Part shown: in pieces, positions 1 to 9,236 of the stretch
Numbering within the stretch: the first letter of the stretch is position 1
Layout: each line of letters opens with the position of its first letter
Source of the DNA: Nitrospira_E sp052156535
Lineage (GTDB): Bacteria > Nitrospirota > Nitrospiria > Nitrospirales > UBA8639
Assembly (NCBI RefSeq): GCF_052156535.1
Contig: NZ_JBQKUP010000026.1
Coordinates: forward strand, 1 to 64,000
Length of the DNA: 64,000 bases
Reading direction: 5' to 3'
Made by a program: the position numbers and the translations under genes
The notes under the pieces: generated by a model
Database searches by the model: none
Told to the model about the DNA's origin: nothing
The model's input: only the letters and a program-made list of their open reading frames with translations

Positions 1-1173
1 ACTTTTTTGATACGCTCCCGTGCCAGAGGGATTCCCATTTCCCGCATCAAGAATATGGCCATCGGCTTGCAGCGTATTGAATGATGGGGTGGCAAAGTTG
101 GGGGCCGTGCCATAGCCGTAGGCCCCATCCAGGAGGTAGGAGCGCTCATAGGCATGGGAGTGTCCCGCGATAACCAAATCAACGCCACCAGCTTCTAGAA
201 TGGGGAGAATGGTTTCGCGCATGTCGACCAGACGTCCCCCGGAGTCGGCAGCATTGTCCGAGTCGTGGCCTTTCGAATAGGGGGGATGATGCCAGAAAGC
301 GATCACCCACTCCTGCCCGGTCGAAGCCAGATCATTTTGTAACCAGGTCACCATCGGCGAGCCCGGCGCCCGGCTATTGTCCATCGAATCCAGCACAATA
401 AAATGCACATTGGCGTAATCAAAGGCATAGTAGGCCTCGGTGCCGGAGGCTACCCCTCCTGCTTGGCCGCTGGTCGGCAGGACATGAGCCTCGTAATAGG
501 GGCCAATGCCAAGGGAAGTTGTGACCGACAGGGCCTCGTGGTTGCCCAGCGTCGGCCAAAGGGGCGTCTGGCGGAGAATATCTTGATAGATCGCAAAATG
601 CCTGCTGGTGAATTCCGCGTCGGTGCCGCTTTCATAGGCGATGTCTCCCATGTGCAGGATAAGGTTAGGAGTAGGGGGATTCAGTGTGGTTTCGGTCAGC
701 ATCGCATCCCGCACATTCCGTTGGTTGACACTAGCGTCGCCGGAGTCGCCAAGCACCCATGCTCGAAAAGGCGTAGTCGACCCGACGGGGGGCGCCGTGA
801 CAAAAAAGTGATTGGTCGTGCCACCCGCTTGTATCCCGTCGCTCGCGGTGCCGACGTTATAGAAATATTTCGTGGCAGCCGTCAGGCCCGTAATGGTAAC
901 AATGTGATCCTTGACGTTGAGCCCGGTCCGGGTGACCGCCGTTCCGGTTGCCGTTTGGGTCAGGGAGCCGGACACCATGCCGTATTTTACCTGGCTATTG
1001 TCCGCTGAATTCAGGTCGGTACGCCAGACAATCGTAATGGAGGTGGGGGTGACAAGCTGTAGGTAAGGTTGCCGCACAACAGCTGCGGCGGCGGGCACCA
1101 CAGAGGCCACCAGCACAAATAGTGCACAGCTAAGTGACACTATAAACCATTCTGATTTTTTTAAGTATTCCAA
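1..1173 (-). CDS. Purple acid phosphatase-like metallophosphoesterase (3' end beyond window)
   Basis: Secreted metallo-dependent phosphatase, cut by the left edge of the window. The frame is open without a stop from 1173 down to base 1 (391 codons). It starts with a hydrophobic signal peptide ending near PAAAA, then a fibronectin-like N-terminal domain (VRQPYLQLVTPTSITIVWRT), as in purple acid phosphatases. The two-metal site motifs follow in the right order: GDIAY (about residue 175), GNHE (about 208), HHPPY (about 291) and GHSHAYER (about 335). The start is uncertain because no ATG is available: TTG at 1173 gives the best signal peptide, with TTG further upstream and GTG further downstream as alternatives. 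It lies 37 bp behind the TPR gene on the same strand, so the two are probably co-transcribed. The substrate cannot be told from the sequence. Confidence 0.85.
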   Translation of the reverse strand, partial: MEYLKKSEWFIVSLSCALFVLVASVVPAAAAVVRQPYLQLVTPTSITIVWRTDLNSADNSQVKYGMVSGSLTQTATGTAVTRTGLNVKDHIVTITGLTAATKYFYNVGTASDGIQAGGTTNHFFVTAPPVGSTTPFRAWVLGDSGDASVNQRNVRDAMLTETTLNPPTPNLILHMGDIAYESGTDAEFTSRHFAIYQDILRQTPLWPTLGNHEALSVTTSLGIGPYYEAHVLPTSGQAGGVASGTEAYYAFDYANVHFIVLDSMDNSRAPGSPMVTWLQNDLASTGQEWVIAFWHHPPYSKGHDSDNAADSGGRLVDMRETILPILEAGGVDLVIAGHSHAYERSYLLDGAYGYGTAPNFATPSFNTLQADGHILDAGNGNPSGTGAYQKS

Positions 1174-1210
1174 GTGCTTAATTTTCGGCGTGGGGGCTAT
1201 TGGCAAGGGG

Positions 1211-2215
1211 CTATCGGCTCTCTAATGTTTTTAAAAGTTCATTGGCCTCGTCAAAATGCGGAGTCTTTTTAATGGCCACACGGAGATCATTTTTCGCCTC
1301 TTCAATTCGACCCATAGCTTGATAAACTTGAGCGCGAGCAAGTAATTGCATGGCTGTCTGGCGTTTTCCCAGTACCCGATTGGCTTCAGCTAATGCCTGT
1401 TCATTGGCGAGTTTGGCCTCGTCTGGTCGACCCATATGTTCTAGGATTTCTGCCCGTTTGAGGTGCCAGGATGTTTTTACTGAGGAGTCAGCGATCTCTT
1501 CGTCTACCAAGGCTAGCGCTTCACTGTATTGTTTTTGAATCATCCGCACACGAATAAGGCCTTTCTTTAGTAAGATGGCATCTCCCAGTTTGCCAAGACC
1601 ATCCTGATATCCTGCCGCCGCATCCTCAAGCTTTCCCAAGGTTTCTTGGAGCTTCCCCCGAACAAGGTAAAGCTCAATTGTAGGTTGCAGCTGAATGGCT
1701 GAGGTGAAGTCGGTAATGGCCAGTTCGGTTTGACCGTTACGTGCATGAATGCTCGCGCGTTCGGCCAAGGCAAAGACTCGTTTCGGGTCTGACTCTTCCT
1801 GAAGAAAATAATCTAAGGCGCTTTCGGCTTCCTTGTCACGGCCCAAGGCAGAGAGAGTCAGTGCGCGTTGTAAGACAACAGTACGGTTCTCGCGGTTCAG
1901 CAGCCAGGCCCGTTCTAAATCAAGCAAGGATTCGACGTATTTCCCATTGGACCGATAGACTTGTCCACGACGAACTAGCAAATCCACACTATTTGGATCC
2001 TTGATCAATTTCTCAGTGATTTCCTGAATCTCCGGCTCAAGCCCTGAATGGGCGGTGGCCAGCTTAATGAAACTAAAACAGCCAATTGCCAGTGCTAAGC
2101 AGGTCATTCCCACGAGGCAAGATCTGTGTGGAGATCTGATTGTCTGGCCTATTTTTCCATCAAGGGGATTGAAACGTTTCGGTCTTTTATTGGTAACTGG
2201 GGTCATTTTGTTCAT
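1211..2215 (-). CDS. Tetratricopeptide repeat protein, membrane-anchored or secreted
   Basis: 334 aa. A basic N-terminus is followed by one hydrophobic stretch (about residues 33-53), which could be a signal anchor or a long signal peptide. The rest is made of TPR units of about 34 residues with the usual spacing of small and aromatic residues (for example RGQVYRSNGKYVESLLDLER and RAQVYQAMGRIEEAKNDLRV). TPR proteins are protein-protein scaffolds, so no reaction is implied. The start is well supported: AGGAGG lies seven bases before ATG at 2215. The phosphatase gene follows 37 bp downstream, which suggests a two-gene operon whose products meet in the periplasm. The partner protein is not known. 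Confidence 0.85.
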   Translation of the reverse strand: MNKMTPVTNKRPKRFNPLDGKIGQTIRSPHRSCLVGMTCLALAIGCFSFIKLATAHSGLEPEIQEITEKLIKDPNSVDLLVRRGQVYRSNGKYVESLLDLERAWLLNRENRTVVLQRALTLSALGRDKEAESALDYFLQEESDPKRVFALAERASIHARNGQTELAITDFTSAIQLQPTIELYLVRGKLQETLGKLEDAAAGYQDGLGKLGDAILLKKGLIRVRMIQKQYSEALALVDEEIADSSVKTSWHLKRAEILEHMGRPDEAKLANEQALAEANRVLGKRQTAMQLLARAQVYQAMGRIEEAKNDLRVAIKKTPHFDEANELLKTLESR

Positions 2216-3298
2216 CTGTGGACCTCCTAATAAGTAGATCGCTTCATCTTGTGCTTCTTCAGAGTTGGAACCGTTTGGAAATTCGGTAGGGTCGGCGATT
2301 AACTTTTCATGGATTTGACGAGTCTCTCTCCAAGAATAATAGCCTCTTGGACTAAGGCAATCATCTTTTTGTAATTAGCTTATTATAAATTGTAAAGGAA
2401 GCCAAGCTTAGGAAGTAATACCTTTCTGAAATAAGTAATTCATGCGCAATGCCTCCTTTGCCCTATTTGGGCAGCTTCTGTTTGGAAGGAAGGTGGGTTA
2501 ACCGTCGCGCTTGACTCAGTAGTTAGGCAATTGTGTTCACCAAATCACGGCCCTGACAAACCAATAACAACTATTATTGGGTGGCTCGAAGGATCCCCGG
2601 TTACATTTGGATCTCGTTGCGCTACACCTCAATGGTCAATGACGGCAACGAGGCCTCTCTGATTTTTTAACAGACCAACAACCTCCACCGTCCATGTTTC
2701 TTCTCCTATTGTTTATTAATACCAAGAGCAGAAATGTAAAGCGCTTTCCCTTCCATGTTCAATCCTGCAGGGCGAGCCAGCCACCCGGCACTGCTGAAAT
2801 GCCAGGTAGAGAGGGGTAGCCGGCGGCATTCATATCCCCCCTGGCATATCGTGTTGTGATAGAAGATTCAGTGTCGCGTTCAAAAGCAAGCAAAATACAT
2901 CTTTTTGTCCGCTCCAAACCACTAGTCTGACGTGGGGATTGCTGAGATCTGTTGGTAACCGAATGATTGCCGGAAATTCGGAAAGGAAAATCACAAGGAG
3001 AGCGCACATGTTTTATTTATCGTTTCTTCTGGGCAAATACCGGTATGATTTGGCCACCAATCAAAATCCGCAGTCCTGTCGCTCGGGGACATATTGACAG
3101 GCGGCAGAAATTATAGGTCTCACGCTCTCAGAATCTGTCCGCCCCCCAACCAGCGAAATCCGGAACAATTCAGATGTCTGGGCGATTATAGTTGTAAAAA
3201 AATACCGCCAATGGAGTCTAAGGGCTAATGGTGGATGACAAATACATTCCGTGCTGTTTTTTTTGTGTGCCAAAGAAAAAATGGTTTGGAGTAAGACG
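2216..3298. other. Non-coding stretch between divergent genes
   Basis: About 1.1 kb between the TPR gene (minus) and the NusG paralogue (plus). Short open frames exist on the minus strand (2759-3007 and 3061-3273), but they have no recognisable motif, no ribosome binding site and no homologue I can name. I see no tRNA, repeat or clear terminator here. The region must hold promoters for both flanking units. Confidence 0.6.
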
Positions 3299-3326
3299 TT
3301 GAGTTAGTTGAATTTTCTGATATGAT
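3299..3326 (+). promoter_or_regulatory. Candidate sigma-70 promoter for the NusG paralogue
   Basis: TTGAGT (3299-3304) and TATGAT (3321-3326) are separated by 16 bases and lie just ahead of the ribosome binding site of the NusG paralogue. The -10 box matches consensus at five of six positions and the -35 at four of six. The implied leader would be only about 18 bases. AT-rich DNA gives such matches by chance, so this is weak. Confidence 0.25.
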
Positions 3327-3350
3327 CTGATGAAAGGAACAAAAGATAAA

Positions 3351-3851
3351 ATGTCTGACTCGCAGTGGTATCTCGTTCATAGTAAAGCCCGTCAGGAAGA
3401 CGTCGCGGAGTTCAATCTACGATTGTTGGGGATTGAAACCTTTTGTCCGCGTTTACGGGAATTGAAATCCACTCGAAATAAGGCTCAGTGTGAGGGAGAG
3501 GTATTATTCCCAGGGTATTTCTTTGTAAGAGTTAACATGAAGACCGGATACCGGAAAGTGACTTATGCTCATGGGGTTCTGAGGGTGGTCAAGTTTGGTA
3601 TGGGCCCCGCAGTTGTGGAAGAAGAAATCATTGACTCAATTAGGGAGAGAGTTCACAATGGATTTGTTCTCCCACCCCCTTCAGTTTCCTTGGAATCTGG
3701 ACAAATAGTTCGTATTCATAAAGAGCCTTTTCATGGCTTTGAGGCAATTTTTGAGCAAGAACTGAATGGGACGCAACGGGTCGCCCTTCTTATGAAAACC
3801 GTGACATTTCAAGTTCGTATGGTTCTTGATCGCGATTGTGTGGTGTTGTAA
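3351..3851 (+). CDS. NusG paralogue (RfaH/LoaP/UpxY-type antitermination factor)
   Basis: 166 aa transcription factor with an N-terminal NGN domain (SQWYLVHSKARQE near the start, EGEVLFPGYFFVRV near residue 49) and a C-terminal KOW-type segment (GQIVRIHKEPFHGFEAIF). Specialised NusG paralogues of this size bind RNA polymerase and prevent termination in long polysaccharide operons. Its position as the first gene before a roughly 50-kb polysaccharide locus on the same strand fits that role. Start: AAAGGA at 3333-3338 is well placed for ATG 3351. An in-frame ATG at 3330 has no ribosome binding site and overlaps the putative -10 box. Not the housekeeping nusG: the secE and rplK neighbours are absent and the sequence is divergent. 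Confidence 0.85.
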   Translation: MSDSQWYLVHSKARQEDVAEFNLRLLGIETFCPRLRELKSTRNKAQCEGEVLFPGYFFVRVNMKTGYRKVTYAHGVLRVVKFGMGPAVVEEEIIDSIRERVHNGFVLPPPSVSLESGQIVRIHKEPFHGFEAIFEQELNGTQRVALLMKTVTFQVRMVLDRDCVVL

Positions 3852-4650
3852 TGAGAATTTTATTGGCTAATTTGGCGATTGTGAGAATAAAGTGGTTAAA
3901 ATAAGACCAATCCACAAATCTAGCCAATAGGTTTCTCCAAAAAACAAAATTATACTCCTCGATTTGTCCTTAGTTTTTGCTTCATGTTTGAAAACGCGTG
4001 CAAATTTATAGGCTAAGTATTCGCAAGGCTAATTAAAAAAACTTAAGGAACAAGCAGCTATTTCAGGGCATAGATCATTAGGATAGTTAATAAATTGAAT
4101 TAGAAATGCTTGTAGCGTGCTTTCTAGGATACTCCCATTTGTCCTCATTGCGGTCTGAATAGTTTCGGTATTTGTTGGAGCGGGAACATTTGACGATAAG
4201 CAGATTAACCCAGTTAGCTGGGAATGGCGGCAGCTTGTCTATTTTTGGCAATGGCCTTGAGTTTTTATACCCCAAAACAAATAGTGAAGGCGTTTTATTA
4301 ATGAACTAATAAATTTGATGAAATTGCCATTATTTAGAATTGCATTCCTGGTTTTCTGACTTTTTTTAGGAGAACTGAAAATGCCAAGCAGGAATTTAGA
4401 AAAACTGAAATGGATGGTTTGACGAAAATGCGATAAACATTTTCTTTTTTCTCCCCTGGAGAAGATTAAGGAGGACCTATTTTATAATTCATTCCCCCTA
4501 TGATGGCCCCGGCCAAAGTGTCCGGGTATTATTCTTCCCCTGATTGTTTTTATTTTAAATGGCAAGAACGTCATAGGCATCCTTCATAAGGTCAATTCTG
4601 TCAGGGTTTTAGGGCTTAATAATTCTTCTCGAATTTGTTGTAGTTAGAAA
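3852..4650. other. Non-coding leader-like stretch after the NusG paralogue
   Basis: About 800 bp, AT-rich, with no convincing open frame on either strand (a 62-codon minus-strand frame at 4087-4275 has no support). It holds a small hairpin and an ops-like string at 4209-4236, listed separately. It may be a long leader of the polysaccharide operon, or remains of lost sequence, since the next gene is itself a pseudogene. Confidence 0.5.
4209..4236 (+). promoter_or_regulatory. Hairpin plus ops-like element (speculative)
   Basis: CCCAG-TTAG-CTGGG (4209-4222) is a perfect 5-bp stem with a 4-base loop. Four bases later comes GGCGGCAGCTT (4226-4236). The enterobacterial ops pause element recognised by RfaH has the core GGCGGTAGC followed by N-T, so this differs by one base. 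It lies in the leader between a NusG paralogue and the genes it would control. The match is short, and ops conservation in this phylum is unknown to me. Confidence 0.2.
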
Positions 4651-5850
4651 ATGGCAATCTCAGACTTTCTGGGCATTGGTGTCGGAATCATTGGCATGAA
4701 TATAGCCCGACAACTGAAACGGCAATTTTCCGATGCGACCGTGACTGTTATTGAAAAGGAATCACTGTGGCGCTCACGCCAGTGGTCGGAATAGCGGGGT
4801 GTTGCATGCTGGTTTGTATTATTCGCCTGAAAGTCTGAAGGCCAAGGTTACTCGTCTTGGAAATAAACGGCTAACGGAATATTGTGAATCCAAGCAGATA
4901 CCGATGAATAGGTGTGGAAAGCACGTTGTTGCCAAAGATTTTAGTGAACACCCAGCTCTTGACGAACTTCTCAGGCGAGGAAAAGTAACCGACATTAATT
5001 TACAAGCCATTACCGAGGAGGATGCCAAATTTATTGAGCCCCATGTGAAAACTTGCCAGCGAGCCCTGTTTTCTCCAACAACATCAATGGTGGACCCTAC
5101 TTTTGGAATTAATGACTAGCGATGCCATACATGAAGGAGTAGAGGGTTCGTTGCGGGGTTCAGTATCTCAAGAAAACCCTGGAGGGAAATTTTGCGTCAG
5201 CCGGTGACTTTAAAGTCGGGTATCTCACTAGTGCGGCCGGTCTGTATGCAGACAAAATTGGAAAGGATTTCGGTTTTTTCCAAAAATTATAAATTCTGCC
5301 ATTTTAAGGACTCTACCTCTACTCGGATGACCCAAAATGAGCCATCCGAACAAACATTAATCCAGTCCCAGATTTGCGGAATTCGTTTCTCGTAGTCCAG
5401 TCACTGGCACCTCGGAGTGAAAAGCTAAAATTGGACCAACGGCGATTCCTGCCTTTTGGCGTGAACAATATTAGGGAATTGAGAACTTTAGCGTTCAAGA
5501 GTGTGAATCTCACCTTAAGGAAGATGCATCTTTTAGGGTTTTCTAGCTTTGACTTTAAAAATCTGGCCTTTCAAGAATTGAGAAAATACTCCCGCAGCCA
5601 TCTGGTCACTTTGATTTCTGCTTTGATCGATGGGTGCAGCCAGGGCAGTACTTCCTGGGGAAGACCAAGTATAAGAGCACACCTGATTAAGATGAAGGAG
5701 AAGAGCCTCCAAATGGATTTTGTCCTTGAAGGAGATAACAAATCCAAGCATATTTTAAATGCGGGCTCTCCTGGATTTACATGCTCTATCCCTTTTTCAA
5801 AATCAAAATATGTCGTTGAGAGAGTTCAGGTGTCTAAGAAAACCGCCTGA
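4651..5850 (+). pseudogene. lhgO: Degraded L-2-hydroxyglutarate oxidase-like FAD enzyme
   Basis: A full-length but broken FAD-dependent oxidoreductase of the LhgO/YgaF family. Pieces line up in order across three frames: a dinucleotide-binding N-terminus (GVGIIGMNIARQLKRQF) ending at a stop near 4790; HASGRNSGVLHAGLYYSPES (from about 4770); AGDFKVGYLTSAAGLYADKI and GLYLYSDDP around 5205-5335; IGPTAIPAFWREQY near 5430-5475; and a C-terminus with WGRPSIRAHL, MDFVLEGDNKS and FTCSIPFSK up to 5850. Several frameshifts and stop codons separate them, so no active enzyme can be made. Genes of this family occur inside polysaccharide loci, so this was probably once a working member of the cluster. Confidence 0.9.
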
Positions 5851-6070
5851 GAGCAATTATGGTTGATGCCGGAAACTCATGCCGAAGTGCATGGGAATGT
5901 GTTGAAATTTGATTGATTGCCTCATGTTCGATGGCAGCGAATGAATGAGGTCGGGATATACGGAATGCGTGGCTTCTGAGTTCTTTGGTTGTCCATTTTT
6001 TTAAGCACTTATGTGTTGTCCTAAGCTTGGGTGGTATTATTGACGAGAAAAAAAGAAAAGGGACAGAATT

Positions 6071-6844
6071 ATGAAAGCTATTATTTTAGCAGGTGGATTT
6101 GGAACTCGATTTTCTGAGGAGACAGCCTTAAAACCAAAACCCATGATAGAGATTGGAGGGAAACCGATTCTTTGGCATATCATGAAAGTATATGCTGCGT
6201 ATAATGTCACCGAGTTCATCGTGGCTTTAGGGTACAAGGCTGAGGTTATTAAGGAATACTTTTTAAACTTTTATGCTATCAATAATGATCTTACGATTGA
6301 TTTAGCGAATGGAAAAACCACGATACATGACGGCAAACAGCCAAACTGGAAAATTCATCTTGTTGATACTGGAATGCAGACGCAAACTGGTGGAAGGCTC
6401 AAACGTCTTAAAAAGTGGTTAGGTGATGATGAAACTTTTTTGTTTACGTATGGTGACGGCGTGGCGGATCTTGATATTGAATCGGTGATTAAGTTTCATC
6501 ATTCACATGGGAAACTGGCAACCGTAACCACTGTACGTTCACCAGCCCGGTTTGGACGAATCGGGTTTGAAGGAGATAGGATCTGTAACTTTCATGAAAA
6601 ACCTGAATCAGGAGAAGGATGGATAAATGGTGGATTTTTTGTGTTAAATGGTAAGGCTATTGATTACATCCGAGATGATGAAACATCCTGGGAGAAAGAG
6701 CCGTTGGAAGGTCTGACCAAAGATGGACAAATGATGGGATATCGGCATTTTGGCTTTTGGTCCTGCATGGATACCTTAAAAGAGAAAAATTATTTGGATG
6801 AATTGTGGAATTCTGGACAAGCTCCCTGGAAGGTGTGGAAATGA
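6071..6844 (+). CDS. rfbF: Glucose-1-phosphate cytidylyltransferase
   Basis: 257 aa, the normal length. Makes CDP-glucose from CTP and glucose 1-phosphate, the entry step to CDP-6-deoxyhexoses. The nucleotidyltransferase signature AGGFGTRFSEETALKPKP is at residues 7-24 and is followed by MIEIGGKPILWHIMK; FTYGDGVADLD carries the metal-binding aspartates, and the C-terminus (WSCMDTLKEKNYLDELW) is typical of RfbF. AAGGGA precedes ATG 6071. The stop overlaps the start of the next gene (ATGA), which implies translational coupling to the dehydratase, the next enzyme in the pathway. Confidence 0.95.
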   Translation: MKAIILAGGFGTRFSEETALKPKPMIEIGGKPILWHIMKVYAAYNVTEFIVALGYKAEVIKEYFLNFYAINNDLTIDLANGKTTIHDGKQPNWKIHLVDTGMQTQTGGRLKRLKKWLGDDETFLFTYGDGVADLDIESVIKFHHSHGKLATVTTVRSPARFGRIGFEGDRICNFHEKPESGEGWINGGFFVLNGKAIDYIRDDETSWEKEPLEGLTKDGQMMGYRHFGFWSCMDTLKEKNYLDELWNSGQAPWKVWK

Positions 6845-7836
6845 GCATGATGTGGCGTGAAAGCCGGGTTTTAGTCACGGGCGCAACCGGCATTGTCGGT
6901 TCCTGGCTGGTGAAAAGCTTACTTGAAAAAGGCGCTTTTGTGGCCACCCTCGTAAGAGATTGGAATCCTCAGAGCGAGCTCATACGGAGTGGCGATGTTC
7001 AAAGAACGACGGTGGTTTCAGGAGAATTGGAAAATTATCAGGCTCTGGAGCGTGCCATCAGCGAGAATGATATCGATACGGTGTTTCATCTGGCGGCCCA
7101 GCCGTTGGTAGGGATTGCTCTGCGAAGCCCACTGCCTACGTTCGAAGCGAATATTCGTGGCACATATCATGTACTGGAAGCGTGTCGGATTCATAAAAAC
7201 CTGGTCAAACGAATTGTCGTGGCCAGCAGTGATAAAGCCTATGGTGATGTTGAGGTCTTGCCTTATACGGAGGATATGCCGCCGTTGGGACGGTTTCCCT
7301 ATGATGTGAGTAAAAGTTGTACCGACTTGCTCGCGCGCTCGTATAGCCAGACCTATGATTTGCCTGTCACGATTGCAAGGTGTGGCAATATTTATGGAGG
7401 AGGCGATCTGAATTGGAGTCGCATTGTGCCTGGCACGATTCGAAGCTTCTTGAAGCAGGAATGCCCCATCATTCGAAGTGATGGAAAATTTACACGGGAT
7501 TACATCTTCGTCCTGGATGTCGTGCAAGCCTACATGCTTCTGGCCTTACATGCCCAGGAGGAGGGGGTTCGTGGTGAGGCGTTTAATTTTAGCGGAGAAC
7601 GACCGTGGACGGTCCTGGATGTTGTGAGTGAAATTCAGATACTGATGGAGTGCCATCAGTTAGCCCCGATCGTGATGAATCAGGCCAATGCCGAGATCCG
7701 GGATCAATATCTCGACTCCAGCAAAGCCAAGAGAATTCTCAATTGGGCTCCCTTGTATAATTTGGGAAAAGGGCTGGCTGAGACGATTACATGGTATAAG
7801 GAATTTCTCGAGCAAAAAAGTACGACGAAGTGTTAA
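6841..7836 (+). CDS. rfbG: CDP-glucose 4,6-dehydratase
   Basis: 331 aa short-chain dehydrogenase/reductase of the extended type. Converts CDP-glucose to CDP-4-keto-6-deoxyglucose with tightly bound NAD. The Rossmann motif GATGIVGSW is at about residues 14-22. VVASSDKAYGD is near residue 128 and the catalytic Y-x3-K (PYDVSKSC) near 153-160. Start ATG 6841 overlaps the rfbF stop and has a purine-rich ribosome site; an in-frame ATG 36 bases upstream lies inside rfbF and is not needed. No rfbH (3-dehydratase) follows, so the keto sugar is not sent to 3,6-dideoxyhexoses here but most likely to C-methylation by the next gene. Confidence 0.93.
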   Translation: MSMMWRESRVLVTGATGIVGSWLVKSLLEKGAFVATLVRDWNPQSELIRSGDVQRTTVVSGELENYQALERAISENDIDTVFHLAAQPLVGIALRSPLPTFEANIRGTYHVLEACRIHKNLVKRIVVASSDKAYGDVEVLPYTEDMPPLGRFPYDVSKSCTDLLARSYSQTYDLPVTIARCGNIYGGGDLNWSRIVPGTIRSFLKQECPIIRSDGKFTRDYIFVLDVVQAYMLLALHAQEEGVRGEAFNFSGERPWTVLDVVSEIQILMECHQLAPIVMNQANAEIRDQYLDSSKAKRILNWAPLYNLGKGLAETITWYKEFLEQKSTTKC

Positions 7837-7997
7837 TGAAGAAAAGCCCTACATTTGGCCCTGTTTATAATCTTCCTCCAAATACACAATACGTGGATGG
7901 TAGTTCGTTGAAATGATTCGTTTCTGGCGTGAATTGCCGCCGACCGAACAATTCCCGGTTTCCGGAGTGGAGGCGGTCGACTCATGAAGGGAAAACT

Positions 7998-9236
7998 ATG
8001 AAAAATTCTCAGTCTTGTCGGTTTTGCGGTACGGTACTAGAGCATACGTTTCTTGATCTCGGGACTACCCCTTTTTCAAATTCCTATGTGAAAGGCGAAT
8101 GCTTGGGTGAGATGGAGCCGTTTTTCCCATTGTATGCCTTTGTCTGTAGCCGGTGTCTTCTGGTGCAGTTAAAAGACTGTTCAAGCCCTGAGCGAATCTT
8201 TAGCGATTATGCCTATTTTTCTTCCTATTCTGACCTGTGGCTTCAACACGCATCCGCGTATACAGACATGATTCAAGAGCGGATAAAACTGGATGAACGC
8301 AGCCTTGTGGTTGAGGTTGCCAGTAATGACGGGTACTTGCTTCAATATTTCGTTAAAAAGGGTATCCCCGTTTTGGGAATCGAACCGGCGGAAAATGTGG
8401 CCAAAGTGGCTACGGAAAAAGGGATTCCGACACGAGTTTCATTTTTTGGGGAACGTTCGGCTCAATTGTTGGTTGAGGAAGGGAGACAGGCAGATTTATT
8501 GATTGGCAATAACGTCTTAGCTCATGTCCCGGACTTGAATGATTTTGTTTGTGGGCTTCAAACGCTGCTCAAACCTCAGGGTGTCATCACCATGGAATTC
8601 CCCCATGTGATGCGCCTCATGGAGGACAATCAATTTGACACGATTTACCACGAACATTTCTCGTATTTCTCTTTAGGTACCGTAGAACAGGTATTCCGGA
8701 AGCACGGCTTAATCCTTTTCGATGTCGAAGAACTCCCCACGCATGGCGGATCCCTTAGAATTTATGCTTGCCATGAAGCCGATCACACAAAGCCGGTCGA
8801 GGCCAGAGTGGCGGCCTTACAGGATCGGGAAAAAAAGGCAGGCTTACAAACCTTAGATCATTATCTTTCTTTTTCCGAAAAAGTTCATCATACCAAGAGG
8901 CAACTCCTTTCCTTCTTGATTGAGGCGAAGGAAAAGGGGAAGACTATCGTAGGGTATGGTGCTCCGGCCAAAGGGAATACCCTCTTAAATTATTGTGGAA
9001 TTCGTACGGATTTCATTGATTACACGGTTGATCGTAGCCCCCACAAGCAAGGGCTTTATCTGCCCGGAACGCATATTCCAATCTATGCCCCCGATGCGAT
9101 CAGGGAAACCAAGCCTGATTACCTGTTGATTCTGCCCTGGAATTTAAAAGAGGAAGTAATGCAGCAAATGGCGTGTATCCGCGAATGGGGCGGGGCATTC
9201 GTGGTGCCGATTCCGGAGGTCAGGGTGTATCCATGA
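7998..9236 (+). CDS. NDP-hexose C-3 methyltransferase (TylC3-like, zinc-binding)
   Basis: 412 aa, three-part architecture of sugar C-methyltransferases. The N-terminal zinc domain has two CxxC pairs (CRFCG near residue 7, CSRCL near 51). The SAM-binding fold has VEVASNDGYLLQYF (about 105) and NNVLAHVPDLNDF, with HEHFSYFS near 220. The C-terminal domain contains GYGAPAKGNTLLNY (about 320). Family members add a methyl group to C3 of a 4-keto-6-deoxy NDP-sugar. The ribosome site GAAGGG precedes ATG 7998; an upstream in-frame ATG at 7929 gives an arginine-rich tail absent from the family. With rfbF and rfbG just before, the substrate is inferred to be CDP-4-keto-6-deoxyglucose. Confidence 0.9.
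   Translation: MKNSQSCRFCGTVLEHTFLDLGTTPFSNSYVKGECLGEMEPFFPLYAFVCSRCLLVQLKDCSSPERIFSDYAYFSSYSDLWLQHASAYTDMIQERIKLDERSLVVEVASNDGYLLQYFVKKGIPVLGIEPAENVAKVATEKGIPTRVSFFGERSAQLLVEEGRQADLLIGNNVLAHVPDLNDFVCGLQTLLKPQGVITMEFPHVMRLMEDNQFDTIYHEHFSYFSLGTVEQVFRKHGLILFDVEELPTHGGSLRIYACHEADHTKPVEARVAALQDREKKAGLQTLDHYLSFSEKVHHTKRQLLSFLIEAKEKGKTIVGYGAPAKGNTLLNYCGIRTDFIDYTVDRSPHKQGLYLPGTHIPIYAPDAIRETKPDYLLILPWNLKEEVMQQMACIREWGGAFVVPIPEVRVYP

Noticed and set aside
403..1008. 201-codon open frame on the plus strand
   Set aside because: Antiparallel to the phosphatase gene, whose metal-site motifs are all in place; the plus frame has no recognisable domain and no ribosome site.
2759..3273. Two minus-strand frames of 82 and 70 codons in the gap before the NusG paralogue
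   Set aside because: No ribosome site, odd composition and no family resemblance; their presence in a promoter region is likely chance.
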